Assembly: GCA_020025965.1 (NCBI GenBank)
Contig: JAHHRG010000014.1
Coordinates: forward strand, 1 to 41,033
Length of the DNA: 41,033 nucleotides
Reading direction: 5' to 3'
Source: Sutterella sp.
GTDB lineage: Bacteria; Pseudomonadota; Gammaproteobacteria; Burkholderiales; Burkholderiaceae_F
The translations under genes were made by a program, and so were the position numbers. Below the pieces are notes generated by a model. The model had not been told where the DNA came from, ran no database searches, and saw only the letters and a program-made list of their open reading frames with translations. Below are positions 15,833-24,168 of the stretch, in pieces; within the stretch, counting starts at the first letter, position 1; each line of letters starts with the position of its first letter.

Positions 15833-16090
15833 TTAGCTTTCGAGACTGCGGCCGATCGGGGTTTTCGCCTGCTGGTCTTTGATATAGAGTCCGAGCCACT
15901 GATTGGCGGGTTTGCCGGTAACATCGGCGAGCTGCCCGGCCACAACGGCTGTCATGGGGATCTCATCGTCAAGGAGTTTTTGCGTGAGGTAAGTGGAATA
16001 GGCAAGCTTCTCTGCAAGATCGTCCGCAGACCAGTTGTTTTCTATCAGTAATGCATGCAGGGCCTTGCCTGGTGACGTATATCGATGCAT
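15833..16090 (-). CDS. HigA-like XRE-family DNA-binding protein (orphan antitoxin type)
   Basis: An 85-residue helix-turn-helix protein. The start MHRYTSPGKALHALLIENNWSADDLAEKLAYS and the later ADVTGKPANQWLGLY match HigA antitoxins (SPGEhL...T..L...L..S, then FGNSPEFWLNLQ). The ATG at 16090 follows AGGAGGAG. HigA proteins usually repress their own operon and neutralise an upstream HigB toxin; no HigB-like frame is seen between here and the next gene, and a terminator follows directly, so this copy stands alone. It may be a remnant or a domesticated repressor. Confidence 0.75.
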   Translation of the reverse strand: MHRYTSPGKALHALLIENNWSADDLAEKLAYSTYLTQKLLDDEIPMTAVVAGQLADVTGKPANQWLGLYIKDQQAKTPIGRSLES

Positions 16091-16527
16091 GAGCAAACTC
16101 CTCCTTTATTTTGCAACGGATGCCATCGACGATTCCGGGGGTTCTTATTCGCCTCGTGGAAATCGAGCGAATTCATTCTAGGAAATCTCTTTCTCTTTGT
16201 CCGACAATCAAGAACCCGTTCGGGGCTCTTCACCGACTAAGCGTTTTATTCCGATCGGGAACGGCTCTCTTTCCTCTTTCTCACTTCGGTTCCCGAGCTC
16301 TTAGAGAAAACCCTTGAAAGGGAAAACCTCAGGTACCTCTAGACATTTCCTCCCACCTTCATGCGGCGTCATTTTGCGGTTTGTTTTTTTCTTTCGAAAA
16401 GCTACGAAATGCTCGCTCGACGATCCCGTCTCTTCCGCGGAAAATTGACGTTTTCAGCCTTTTCAAAGATAATTAAAAGATATCTTGTGGGAAGCACTCC
16501 CGCTTTCTTTCGAAAGAGACAAAAATT
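16091..16527. other. Divergent intergenic region with promoter of the RHH-gpmI operon
   Basis: No gene is seen. The region separates the HigA-like gene from the ribbon-helix-helix gene. It has a clear plus-strand promoter at 16445-16473. Confidence 0.65.
16445..16473 (+). promoter_or_regulatory. Sigma-70-type promoter of the RHH-gpmI operon
   Basis: TTGACG (16445-16450) and GATAAT (16468-16473) are 17 bases apart, five of six matches to the consensus in each box. It lies about 55 bases upstream of the first ATG. Confidence 0.75.
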
Positions 16528-16713
16528 ATGGCAGAAGAAAATTATGTGACGCTCGAAGTCGCGATTGACGACACGCTTTACGAGCGCATCATCCATGCAG
16601 CTGCGAATCGCGGCCAGTCCCTTAGCGAAGTCGTTGAAGCAACCCTGGCTCGAGAAGTGGCTTCTGCCCTCGCCGAAGCACCTGTTGTGGTGAAAGATCC
16701 TGAAGAAGACTAA
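16528..16713 (+). CDS. Small ribbon-helix-helix-like protein, 61 aa
   Basis: The short protein has the outline of an Arc/MetJ-type DNA-binding protein: a beta strand (VTLEVAID, 7-14), helix 1 (DTLYERIIHAAANRG, 15-29) and helix 2 (SLSEVVEATLAREVASALAE, 31-50), then an acidic tail. Such proteins act as dimeric repressors, often antitoxins. No toxin gene is next to it; instead gpmI starts 15 bases downstream, so they are co-transcribed. It could bind its own promoter region or be a small partner protein. The assignment rests on secondary-structure pattern only. Confidence 0.62.
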   Translation: MAEENYVTLEVAIDDTLYERIIHAAANRGQSLSEVVEATLAREVASALAEAPVVVKDPEED

Positions 16714-16728
16714 CTGAGGAAAGTCGTT

Positions 16729-18267
16729 ATGCAGGCTAAGAAAAAAGTTCTTCTGATGATTCTTGACGGCTGGGGAATCGGTAAAGGCGACCGCGCCGAT
16801 GTGATCAGTCAGGTGGCTCCGCACCGTTTGCGTGAATATGCCGAACGCTATCCGCACGCCCAGCTTCGCACGGACGGCGAAAACGTCGGTCTTCCCGACG
16901 GCCAGATGGGTAACTCCGAAGTCGGTCATCTTAATATCGGCGCGGGCCGTGTGCTTTATCAGGACTTGGTCAAAATCAACCGCGCGATTGCCGACGGTTC
17001 TTTGGGCGACAACCCCGAAGTTAAGGCTGCGTTTGAACGCGCCAAGAAGACGGGTTGCGGCCTTCACTTCATGGGACTTCTCTCCGACGGCGGCGTTCAT
17101 GCTTTAAATAAGCATCTTTATGCTTTCCTAAAGCTCGCCAAGACCTACGGCATTGAAAAGACCTACGTTCACGGCTTCCTTGACGGCCGCGACACGGATC
17201 CGAAGTCCGCTGTCGGTTATGTCGCCGAATGCATCGAAGAAATGAAGAAGCCCGATTCCACCGGTCAGCTTGTTTCCATCATCGGCCGCTATTGGGCGAT
17301 GGACCGCGACAAGCGCTGGGAACGCGTGCGTCAGGCTTATGACCTTCTTGTTCACGGCAACGGCAATCCCGTCGCCGATATGGTCGATGCCGTCCGCGTT
17401 TCTTACCGCATGGGCGTTACCGACGAATTCCTGGAACCGCAGTATCTCACCGACGGAAACAATCGTCCGGTCGGCCGTATCCAGCCTAACGACGTCGTTA
17501 TTTTCCTCAATTTCCGTAACGACCGCGCCAAGGAACTCACGACGGTTCTCACGCAGCAGGCCGTACCGGAACACTGCATGGAACCCCTGCCGCTCTACTT
17601 CTGCACGATGACGCCTTATGACGCCACGTTCGAAGGTCTCCATGTTCTTTTCCCGAAGGAAAATGTGGTAAATACGATCGGCGAATGGGTCTCGAAGCAG
17701 GGTCTCACGCAGCTTCGCATTGCCGAAACGGAAAAGTACGCGCACGTGACCTTCTTCCTCAACGGCGGCCGTGAAGCCCCGTATGAAGGTGAAGACCGCT
17801 GCCTTGTGAAGAGCCCGAGCGTTGCCACGTATGACCAGAAGCCCGAAATGAGCGCACCGGAAATCACGGAAAACCTCATCCTCGCCCTTCAGAGCGAAAA
17901 GTACGACTTTATCTGTCTTAACTTCGCCAACGGCGACATGGTCGGTCACACCGGTGTTTACGAAGCCATTGAAAAGGCTGTCGTTACGGTTGACGCCTGT
18001 GCCGGCGCCGTTATCGATACCGCTCTCGAACACGGCTACGAAGTCGTTCAGATTGCCGACCACGGCAACTGCGACAATGCTGTGAATGCCGACGGTTCGC
18101 CCAATACGGCTCACTCCCTGAACCCCGTGCCCATCCTGGTCGTCTCCGATCGTGTGGCCAAGGTTCAGAACGGTGTCCTCGCCGACGTGGCCCCGACCGT
18201 TCTTCACCTGATGGGTATTGAACAGCCCGCTGAAATGACGGGTCACTCGCTCGTGACGATGCGATAA
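16729..18267 (+). CDS. gpmI: 2,3-bisphosphoglycerate-independent phosphoglycerate mutase
   Basis: GpmI interconverts 3- and 2-phosphoglycerate in glycolysis and gluconeogenesis using two Mn ions and a phosphoserine. The protein has the usual 512 residues. The first metal ligand is in LDGWG (Asp13), catalytic Ser63 is in MGNSEVGH, and the C-terminal metal motifs NFANGDMVGHTG and DHGNCDNA are intact. AGGAAA precedes the ATG. It shares a promoter with the small ribbon-helix-helix gene and ends at a strong terminator. Codons are strongly biased, as expected for a core metabolic gene. Confidence 0.96.
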   Translation: MQAKKKVLLMILDGWGIGKGDRADVISQVAPHRLREYAERYPHAQLRTDGENVGLPDGQMGNSEVGHLNIGAGRVLYQDLVKINRAIADGSLGDNPEVKAAFERAKKTGCGLHFMGLLSDGGVHALNKHLYAFLKLAKTYGIEKTYVHGFLDGRDTDPKSAVGYVAECIEEMKKPDSTGQLVSIIGRYWAMDRDKRWERVRQAYDLLVHGNGNPVADMVDAVRVSYRMGVTDEFLEPQYLTDGNNRPVGRIQPNDVVIFLNFRNDRAKELTTVLTQQAVPEHCMEPLPLYFCTMTPYDATFEGLHVLFPKENVVNTIGEWVSKQGLTQLRIAETEKYAHVTFFLNGGREAPYEGEDRCLVKSPSVATYDQKPEMSAPEITENLILALQSEKYDFICLNFANGDMVGHTGVYEAIEKAVVTVDACAGAVIDTALEHGYEVVQIADHGNCDNAVNADGSPNTAHSLNPVPILVVSDRVAKVQNGVLADVAPTVLHLMGIEQPAEMTGHSLVTMR

Positions 18268-18294
18268 TCAGCCTTTCGTTTCATAGCGACAAGA

Positions 18295-18328
18295 AAGCCT
18301 CCGTGATGACAATCCCGGAGGCTTTTTT
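18295..18328 (+). terminator. Terminator of gpmI
   Basis: AAGCCTCCG (18295-18303) pairs with CGGAGGCTT (18316-18324), followed by a T run. Confidence 0.9.
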
Positions 18329-18519
18329 CGCTCGTTCTTTTCACTGCAAAGAGCTATTCCCTCTATAAAAAACAACAAAATTGCTAGAGATTTCGGAAGA
18401 AACGGGTATCGGCCTTAGTGGAAAATCGATCCTTTACAATTGGTTACCGACATTTTTGTTTATTGCTGGATAGCCCTTCCAAGCATCCTTTTGGGACTGC
18501 GCAGGCTCCGTTCGGGTAT

Positions 18520-18554
18520 AAAAAAAAGCCGCCCCCTCGTTAGAAGGAACGGCC
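18520..18554 (-). terminator. Terminator of the C69 dipeptidase gene
   Basis: On the minus strand GCCGTTCC pairs with GGGGCGGC (two G-U pairs; 18546-18553 with 18528-18535), followed by eight T. Confidence 0.78.
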
Positions 18555-18614
18555 TAATCTCGCACAAGAGCGAGGACGCATACTCAGAACATGCGCCCTT
18601 CTCTCGCGATGCGG

Positions 18615-20438
18615 TTAGAGCATGCCCTTGCCGCTACGGTCTTCGGCAACCTTAACCTTGTCCGTTTCAACCGGGACAACGTCAAAGCCGACGACACGGT
18701 GACCGTTGATCTGGGTATAGAGCCAGAGATCCATCGCGGCACCCGGCACGGCACGAGCCGTGACTTCGTTGGACTTGAAGGTGAAGACCACGTCCATGAT
18801 GCCGTCCTTATTCACATCCTTATATTCCATCGTCTGAGCGGCCGCAAAGGTCTTGAACTGACGGGTGGAGTTCATCTGGTTGGCGGACATGGCGGCGCGG
18901 GTAGCGTCCATATTGGCGCCGAGAACGGAGCGATCCTTCGTACCGAGGAGAGCGAAAGCAACCGGCGTGTCCTTGTCAGCATGAACCGTCTTGGCGAGGA
19001 TCTTGACGGGCATCGGCATCAGGCGGGCGTTTTCAGCCTTCATCTGTTCGAGCACTTCGTTATAGGCACGGGTATTGAAGTCGTGGAGGAACTTCGTACG
19101 AGCTTCGCCCTTCAACGTTGCGGCTTTCTTCGTGACGGCCGGACGTTCGGCGAAGTTCTTGGCTTCGATCTTTTCAATCAAAGCCGTGCGGTGAGCGAGT
19201 TCGTCGCCGCGCAGATAGTCGATCGCATTCGTACCGGCGCTGAAGACGCTGTGAGGCGTAAAGTCGGCGCGATAGTCGAACATGGCGGGCGTACCGGCGA
19301 AGTGTTCGGCCGTAGCCGTCTTCCAATCGGTGAAAGCGGTGCCTTTAGCCGGGCCAGCGAGCGGATAGAGCGGAATAAAGACGGACTGGCAGGGACGGCC
19401 GATCGTCTTCCAGGCTTCGGTCAGCGTCGGATCCTTGGCAAGGTTATAAACGATGGCATCGTGAGACGTCGTACGGCAGATACCTTCGGACTTGCTGTGG
19501 AAGAGTTCCTGATCCTCGCCGATGTAGTCTTCATGCAGACGCAGGAGAGACATGGCGTCCTTCACACCGAGCTTGCGGTCGATCTTGGCGGAATACGGGA
19601 ACTTTTCAGGATCGTTGTATTCGATACCCGTAAGGAACTTCCAGGCGAGAACGTTACGGTTGGCATTCCAGCGTTCGTGGCGGACGGATTCCTGAGCCAC
19701 TACCTTTCGCCAGTTGAAGATCGGGTTGTTGGCATCGTGACGGCCGTCCTTGATGGCGCGTTCAACCTGCTTGGGTTCGATCTTCCAGTTTTCCTTGTCG
19801 TTCAGATCAACCTTATCCATCATGAAGTTGTTCGGAATGTAAACGACTTCGTCGTCGGCGATCTTGCGGGCGACCCAAGAGTTGCCCTGGTGAATGGCGA
19901 GCTGCCAGGCTTCGTTAGCATCGGCGAACGTATAAGTACGACCGTCGTGGAAATAACCGTATTCTTCGAGAAGCTTCGTGGCAATTTCAACGGCTTCGCG
20001 GGCGGAATGTGCGCGTTCGGCCACAATACGACGGATACCGTAACCGATACCGCCGTCCTTGACTTCCATGCGGTCGGCATCAAAGATTTCACCGCACCAG
20101 TTGGTGGCGATGGCTACACCGGCATCGTTGAAGAAACCGTCGGCAAAAGAGGCCCCATCAGGAACGAAAGTCTGCGTCCAGTAGAACCCTAGCGTCTTCT
20201 CGACCTGCGGGATGGCTGCGGCCTTCGGCTCGAACTTCAGCATTTCACCCTTCTGGTGAGTAGCAGCGGGCACATAGTGCTGCATGTTAAAGAGACGACC
20301 GCCGTTGTCTTCGTTGTGAGCAACGATGATGTTGCCGGTTTCGGAAACGGCTTTACCAATCACGAGCGTGGAACAGGCCTGAGCGGTACCGATAGCGGTA
20401 AGCGCCGCGGTAAGCGCGACGATGGACTTCTTGAGCAT
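18615..20438 (-). CDS. Secreted dipeptidase, peptidase family C69
   Basis: A signal peptide (MLKKSIVALTAALTAIGTAQA) is cut just before Cys22, which becomes the N-terminal nucleophile (CSTLVIGK), the hallmark of C69 dipeptidases (PepD type). The family segments AHNEDN (40-45) and GVAIATNWCGE follow. At 607 residues it is longer than lactobacillus PepD (about 470); the extra C-terminal part carries DVNKDGIMD, an EF-hand-like calcium loop. The enzyme should hydrolyse dipeptides in the periplasm, feeding amino-acid catabolism. AGGAGAG precedes the ATG. The upstream region has TGCC-N11-GGCA (20492-20510), a possible regulator site. Confidence 0.9.
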   Translation of the reverse strand: MLKKSIVALTAALTAIGTAQACSTLVIGKAVSETGNIIVAHNEDNGGRLFNMQHYVPAATHQKGEMLKFEPKAAAIPQVEKTLGFYWTQTFVPDGASFADGFFNDAGVAIATNWCGEIFDADRMEVKDGGIGYGIRRIVAERAHSAREAVEIATKLLEEYGYFHDGRTYTFADANEAWQLAIHQGNSWVARKIADDEVVYIPNNFMMDKVDLNDKENWKIEPKQVERAIKDGRHDANNPIFNWRKVVAQESVRHERWNANRNVLAWKFLTGIEYNDPEKFPYSAKIDRKLGVKDAMSLLRLHEDYIGEDQELFHSKSEGICRTTSHDAIVYNLAKDPTLTEAWKTIGRPCQSVFIPLYPLAGPAKGTAFTDWKTATAEHFAGTPAMFDYRADFTPHSVFSAGTNAIDYLRGDELAHRTALIEKIEAKNFAERPAVTKKAATLKGEARTKFLHDFNTRAYNEVLEQMKAENARLMPMPVKILAKTVHADKDTPVAFALLGTKDRSVLGANMDATRAAMSANQMNSTRQFKTFAAAQTMEYKDVNKDGIMDVVFTFKSNEVTARAVPGAAMDLWLYTQINGHRVVGFDVVPVETDKVKVAEDRSGKGML

Positions 20439-21052
20439 TCTTTCTCTCTCCTCTTGAGATTGCTGAATGATGTGGGTTTGAAATAATCAACTGCCTATTG
20501 ATCCTTGGCAGCGGATTTGTGGTGACCCTGCATGTTAGCGAAGTTTTTAATTGTTTTGGAATTCTTAAAAAAACGTTACAGCCTAGGCGATTTGAGGGAT
20601 TTTGAAGATTAGTGTCATCAGAAATAACGTCGATTTCAATGGAGACGGCGAAACCTCGATAACCACTATGCCCAAACATCGCAATTCCTTGATAATTGCT
20701 GTTGGATAGTCAATTCCAATAGCTCACATAGTTTTGGCTAATTGATTTTCTGACCGCTCTCTTCGCAGGAAGGAAGCCTTTAGACATCAGAAAGAGAAAT
20801 CTTCAATCCTCTGCATTGTCTTCATTAGAAAACGTAAAGGAAAATGTGATCTCAGGGTAATTCCGAAGATACCCTCGGGATAATCCCTATACGACAACAG
20901 ATGCAGAACGCTACATAAGCAATGTTTGTGGTGGAATTCGTTCTTTTGCAAAAAAGATCATAGCTTAAACTATCCCCAGAAAGGTGTCTCCCTTTCTGGG
21001 GATAGTTCAGCTTTTTGAGAGCTATAACCTTAACGGAATGAGCGGTGTGAAC
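20439..21052. other. Intergenic region between dipeptidase and membrane-protein genes
   Basis: I see no gene. The left part is the dipeptidase leader with a weak dyad at 20492-20510; the middle (20520-20960) is AT-rich and featureless to me; the right end has the 17-bp hairpin at 20968-21007. Confidence 0.55.
20968..21007 (-). terminator. Perfect 17-bp hairpin, probable terminator
   Basis: Bases 20968-20984 and 20991-21007 are perfect inverted copies around a 6-base loop. It lies 45 bases beyond the stop of the minus-strand membrane-protein gene. The U tract is weak (UUUAAGC on the minus strand), so it may also act as an RNA 3' stabiliser. Confidence 0.65.
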
Positions 21053-21664
21053 TTATTTGAGTCGCTTGAAGAGAAAGGCGGAGTAGAACATCAGGGTATA
21101 ACCTACAAGTTCAGTTGCTTCTTCGGAAAGCGTTTTGATCGCGTTCCAGGAACAATCGCCTGCGTAAATTGACCACATACCTTTGTAACCGTAGATACGC
21201 GAATAAGCGAGAACGATCACGGTGCCGACCAACATCAGGGGGAAAGCACGCGAACGAATAAAGTGTGCGAGACCGGGGACGATCGTTTCGCGTCCTGCTT
21301 TCCAAATCGTGTAACCCAACCAGACAAGGTAGACGATCAAGAAATACTTCCAGGATCCGTGGAAAATGTCGTCTAACCAAGCATCGAGTTCACGAATGAA
21401 GAGTGCCGTCAAAAAGCCCGCGATCAACCACAAACCGCCCGCATAGGCCTTGTCCTTCTTAGCTTCGAAACTCATAACGAGCGTAGCGGCGAGAAGAAAG
21501 GCTTCCTGCCCCACCTCAATCCAGGATTCGTGAGGCATGGGATGAGAATAACTGAAGAGATAGAGGCCTAAGGAACCGGCGGCAACGAGCACACCGACCG
21601 CAAATTGAGCAAACCCACTCAAGATGGTTTTCAAATCATCACGCATAACGAAAAAGGTCTCCAT
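21053..21664 (-). CDS. Six-helix integral membrane protein, unknown function
   Basis: The 203 residues contain about six hydrophobic helices (near 15-37, 53-67, 76-92, 107-122, 140-160 and 184-199) with Trp/Tyr at the boundaries, and an acidic pair between helices (IRELDAWLDD). I do not recognise the family. Two starts are possible, ATG 21664 and ATG 21646; the second has a GGAG 12 bases upstream and gives MRDDLKTILSG. It is a single gene with the strong hairpin behind it and the hydE terminator before it. Confidence 0.68.
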   Translation of the reverse strand: METFFVMRDDLKTILSGFAQFAVGVLVAAGSLGLYLFSYSHPMPHESWIEVGQEAFLLAATLVMSFEAKKDKAYAGGLWLIAGFLTALFIRELDAWLDDIFHGSWKYFLIVYLVWLGYTIWKAGRETIVPGLAHFIRSRAFPLMLVGTVIVLAYSRIYGYKGMWSIYAGDCSWNAIKTLSEEATELVGYTLMFYSAFLFKRLK

Positions 21665-21686
21665 TAATGATTGGCGAAATTGTAGG

Positions 21687-21727
21687 CAAAAAGAAGGCCG
21701 TCTGCAGGAGAAATTTGCAAACGGCCT
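21687..21727 (-). terminator. Terminator of hydE
   Basis: On the minus strand a 12-bp stem (AGGCCGTTTGCA with TGCAGACGGCCT, one G-U) is followed by TCTTTTT. Confidence 0.85.
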
Positions 21728-21773
21728 ACTCTTTGCTCACACAAAGACGCGAGAGATGAACGATCGGGGCGTT

Positions 21774-22970
21774 TTACTTCGTCGCAGCGGGTTCAAGCCA
21801 TTCTTCGTAGACCTCTTCGTCAGGAAGAATGCGCTTGGCATCGCCCGTTTCGGTAATACCCGTACGGTTCTGCCAGCGGATCGAAGAACCCGTGAGGTTC
21901 CAACCCACTTCGCGTCCCACTCTCAGGATGCTCTTTTCAAAGACGCGGGCGGCCGAGGCCGGCGTATCCTTGAGGCCCGGCTTATTCTTGTAGAGCTGAT
22001 AGCCTTCGCGATACTTGGTGGGCGTCAGATTCGGCATCATGACGTTGGCGCCGTAGCGAATGCCGAGCTCGCGGCCGTCCGGACGAATGGCCTGGAGCGC
22101 GGTGGCGGCGGCAATGTTGACGTCCTTCAAGACGATGCGCGTGACGGCAATCATATTGAGAGACAACTGGATCAACTTATCCGGTTCCATCATGCCGTAT
22201 TCGGTCAGGTCGCTGCCTTCGGACAAAAGATAGGGGCCCATACCGACCATGTCGACATTCAACTTCTGATACATGCGGATGTCGCGGCAGAGGTCTTCCA
22301 AGGTCTGCGTCGGAATACCGATCATGACGCCGGTACCGAGCTGATAGCCCGCTTCGCGAAGATTTTCCATGATCTTGAAGCGGTGTTCGAGCACCTTTTC
22401 ATGATTGCCGTGCGCGGCGTGGAGAATCTTAAAGAGATTGACGTTCGAGGTTTCAAAGCGAGCAAGGTAACGCAAAGACATCGTGCCGGCGGCCTTCGCC
22501 CAGCGCTTATAGGTTTCGAGCGTCTGTTCGCCGAGACTCAGCGTAATGCCGAGTCCCTCGGGGAGCAATTCGGACACGGACTTTGCGTGAATTTCTTCGA
22601 GAACGGCTTCGATCCAGTCGACAAACTTCGCATCGCGTCGTTCGCCGGCCTGCAGACAAATCGAGCCGTAGCCCATCTTCGCGGCATCGAGCGCTTCTTT
22701 CACGATTTCTTCGGTTTTCATCGTGTAGCGTTCGACACAGTGGTTTTCACGGCGAATACCGCAGTAGCGGCAGCCCGCGGTGCAGATGTTCGATACTTCG
22801 ATCAAACCGCGATAATATACATAGTTGCCCATGTACTTCGTGGTGACATCGAACGCTTTCTGCTGAAGCAAGGCACAGTCTTCGGGGTCGGTAAGCCCCA
22901 GCAGATAAACGATATCGTCGTCGGAAAGAGTATCTTGGGAAAGGACGGTCTTGGTTTTATTTATTGACAT
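21774..22970 (-). CDS. hydE: [FeFe]-hydrogenase H-cluster maturase HydE (radical SAM)
   Basis: The radical-SAM cluster motif C63-x3-C67-x2-C70 lies in IEVSNICTAGCRYCGIRRENHCVERY, which matches HydE (SNxCxxxCxYCGIRRxN..ERY) much better than BioB or PylB. Later segments are also HydE-like: ICLQAGE, GTGVMIGIPTQT, DMVGMGPYLL and NVMMPNLTPTKYREGYQLYKNK. HydE helps build the dithiomethylamine-bearing 2Fe subcluster with HydF and HydG. At 398 residues it is slightly long, with an extended C-terminus. No hydF, hydG or hydA is in the window, so it stands alone, divergent from the asparaginase gene. GAGGG precedes the ATG. Confidence 0.87.
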   Translation of the reverse strand: MSINKTKTVLSQDTLSDDDIVYLLGLTDPEDCALLQQKAFDVTTKYMGNYVYYRGLIEVSNICTAGCRYCGIRRENHCVERYTMKTEEIVKEALDAAKMGYGSICLQAGERRDAKFVDWIEAVLEEIHAKSVSELLPEGLGITLSLGEQTLETYKRWAKAAGTMSLRYLARFETSNVNLFKILHAAHGNHEKVLEHRFKIMENLREAGYQLGTGVMIGIPTQTLEDLCRDIRMYQKLNVDMVGMGPYLLSEGSDLTEYGMMEPDKLIQLSLNMIAVTRIVLKDVNIAAATALQAIRPDGRELGIRYGANVMMPNLTPTKYREGYQLYKNKPGLKDTPASAARVFEKSILRVGREVGWNLTGSSIRWQNRTGITETGDAKRILPDEEVYEEWLEPAATK

Positions 22971-23075
22971 AGTCGGAACCCTCTATTAGGAGAAACCATT
23001 ATGCCCGAAAACCGATTAAGTTCCTAGGTTTCATCAATTGCAATTAAGTTTGATTCAGTTAAAGGTTTTGCAACA

Positions 23076-24089
23076 ATGAAAAAAGCGCGAATTGCCATCT
23101 TTGCCACCGGCGGGACCATCGTCAGTTCCGGCGACTCCGCCACTCAGATGACGGGCTACTCTATCAAGGGGCTCAACGTTAACGATCTGATCGCAGCCGT
23201 GCCCCAATTGACGGATGTTGCCGACATTGAAGCGCGTCAGATCGCCAATATCGACTCGAGTTCGATGAAAGCCTCGGTCTGGTCGGACTTGGCACACGCC
23301 ATCGAAGAAGAAGCCCGACGAGACGAAGTTGACGGAATTGTCGTCACGCACGGCACGGATACCTTGGAAGAAACCGCCTACTTTTTGAATTTGCTTCTCT
23401 CGACCGATAAGCCCGTCGTCCTCACGGGGGCCATGCGTCCCGCGACGGCTTTGTCCGCCGAAGGTCCTTTGAATCTCTTAAATGCCGTCCGCGTGGCAGC
23501 CTCCCCTGACGCCTGCGGTAAAGGCGTGTTGATTGTTTTGAACGATTCGATCGGTACCGCTCGCGACATGACGAAAACGCACCCGACGAATGTCGCCACC
23601 TTCCGCGGTCCGGACTTGGGTGCGATCGGGTCGATTTCGGGCGATCGCATAGAATTTATCGGTGCTTCCGCCAAAGATCACACGACGAAGACGCCCTTTA
23701 CGCTTGAAAAGCTCGATCTCTATTTAAAGACTCACGGTAAACTCCCGCGCGTTGACATCGTCTATTCTCATACGGACGACGACGGCGTGATGGTCAAGGC
23801 CGCCGTGACCGCAGGTGCCGAAGGGATTGTTCATGCCGGAACGGGCAACGGTTCTATCCACGAAGAGACTGAACCCGCCCTCTTTGAAGCGGCTAAGGCA
23901 GGGATCGTGATTGTCCGTGCCTCACGCGTTCACGGCGGTGCGATTGTCGAAGGGCTCGAGCGATGGCAGCAGGCGGGCTTTGTCCCGTCTGGGAGCCTTA
24001 ATCCGCAGAAAGCTCGCGTTCTTCTGCAGTTGGCTTTGACCGTTACGAAGGATCCGACAGCAATCGACTCGCTCTTCCGCCGACTTTGA
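23076..24089 (+). CDS. ansB: Type II-like L-asparaginase
   Basis: Asparaginase splits asparagine to aspartate and ammonia. The first catalytic threonine is in FATGGTI (Thr14) and the second in VVTHGTDTLEE, with the AMRP segment (TGAMRPATALSAEGPLNL) and Ser of the ligand loop (IDSSSM). The 337-residue length and these motifs fit the bacterial type II (AnsB) sequence group. However, the N-terminus MKKARIAIF starts directly with the first strand and has no signal peptide, so the enzyme should be cytoplasmic, unlike periplasmic E. coli AnsB. It is divergent from hydE, 105 bases away, and ends at a shared terminator. Confidence 0.92.
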   Translation: MKKARIAIFATGGTIVSSGDSATQMTGYSIKGLNVNDLIAAVPQLTDVADIEARQIANIDSSSMKASVWSDLAHAIEEEARRDEVDGIVVTHGTDTLEETAYFLNLLLSTDKPVVLTGAMRPATALSAEGPLNLLNAVRVAASPDACGKGVLIVLNDSIGTARDMTKTHPTNVATFRGPDLGAIGSISGDRIEFIGASAKDHTTKTPFTLEKLDLYLKTHGKLPRVDIVYSHTDDDGVMVKAAVTAGAEGIVHAGTGNGSIHEETEPALFEAAKAGIVIVRASRVHGGAIVEGLERWQQAGFVPSGSLNPQKARVLLQLALTVTKDPTAIDSLFRRL

Positions 24090-24106
24090 TCGGATCTCTG
24101 AAACAC

Positions 24107-24140
24107 AAAAACCGCCGACTCTAAGAATCGGCGGTTTTGT
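24107..24140. terminator. Bidirectional terminator of the asparaginase and S8 protease genes
   Basis: A perfect 11-bp stem (AAAACCGCCGA at 24108-24118 with TCGGCGGTTTT at 24128-24138) is flanked by A and T runs and lies between two convergent genes. Confidence 0.9.
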
Positions 24141-24168
24141 TCTTTAGTCGATCGATTTCTATTGCGAG

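Larger units (their letters stand above)
18268..18614. other. Convergent intergenic region between gpmI and the dipeptidase gene
   Basis: Two terminators, one for each gene, flank about 190 bases of AT-rich sequence in which I see nothing further. Confidence 0.6.

Noticed and set aside
18615..20192. Very long open frame on the plus strand (18591-20192) opposite the dipeptidase
   Set aside because: It is a shadow of the GC-biased dipeptidase gene; the product has no family pattern, while the minus-strand protein has a full C69 signature.
20492..20510. TGCC-N11-GGCA dyad upstream of the dipeptidase considered as a LysR-type site
   Set aside because: Only 4-5 bp per arm; chance occurrence is likely, so it has no separate feature.
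21624..22967. Long plus-strand frame opposite hydE
   Set aside because: A shadow of hydE; the minus strand has the radical-SAM motif.
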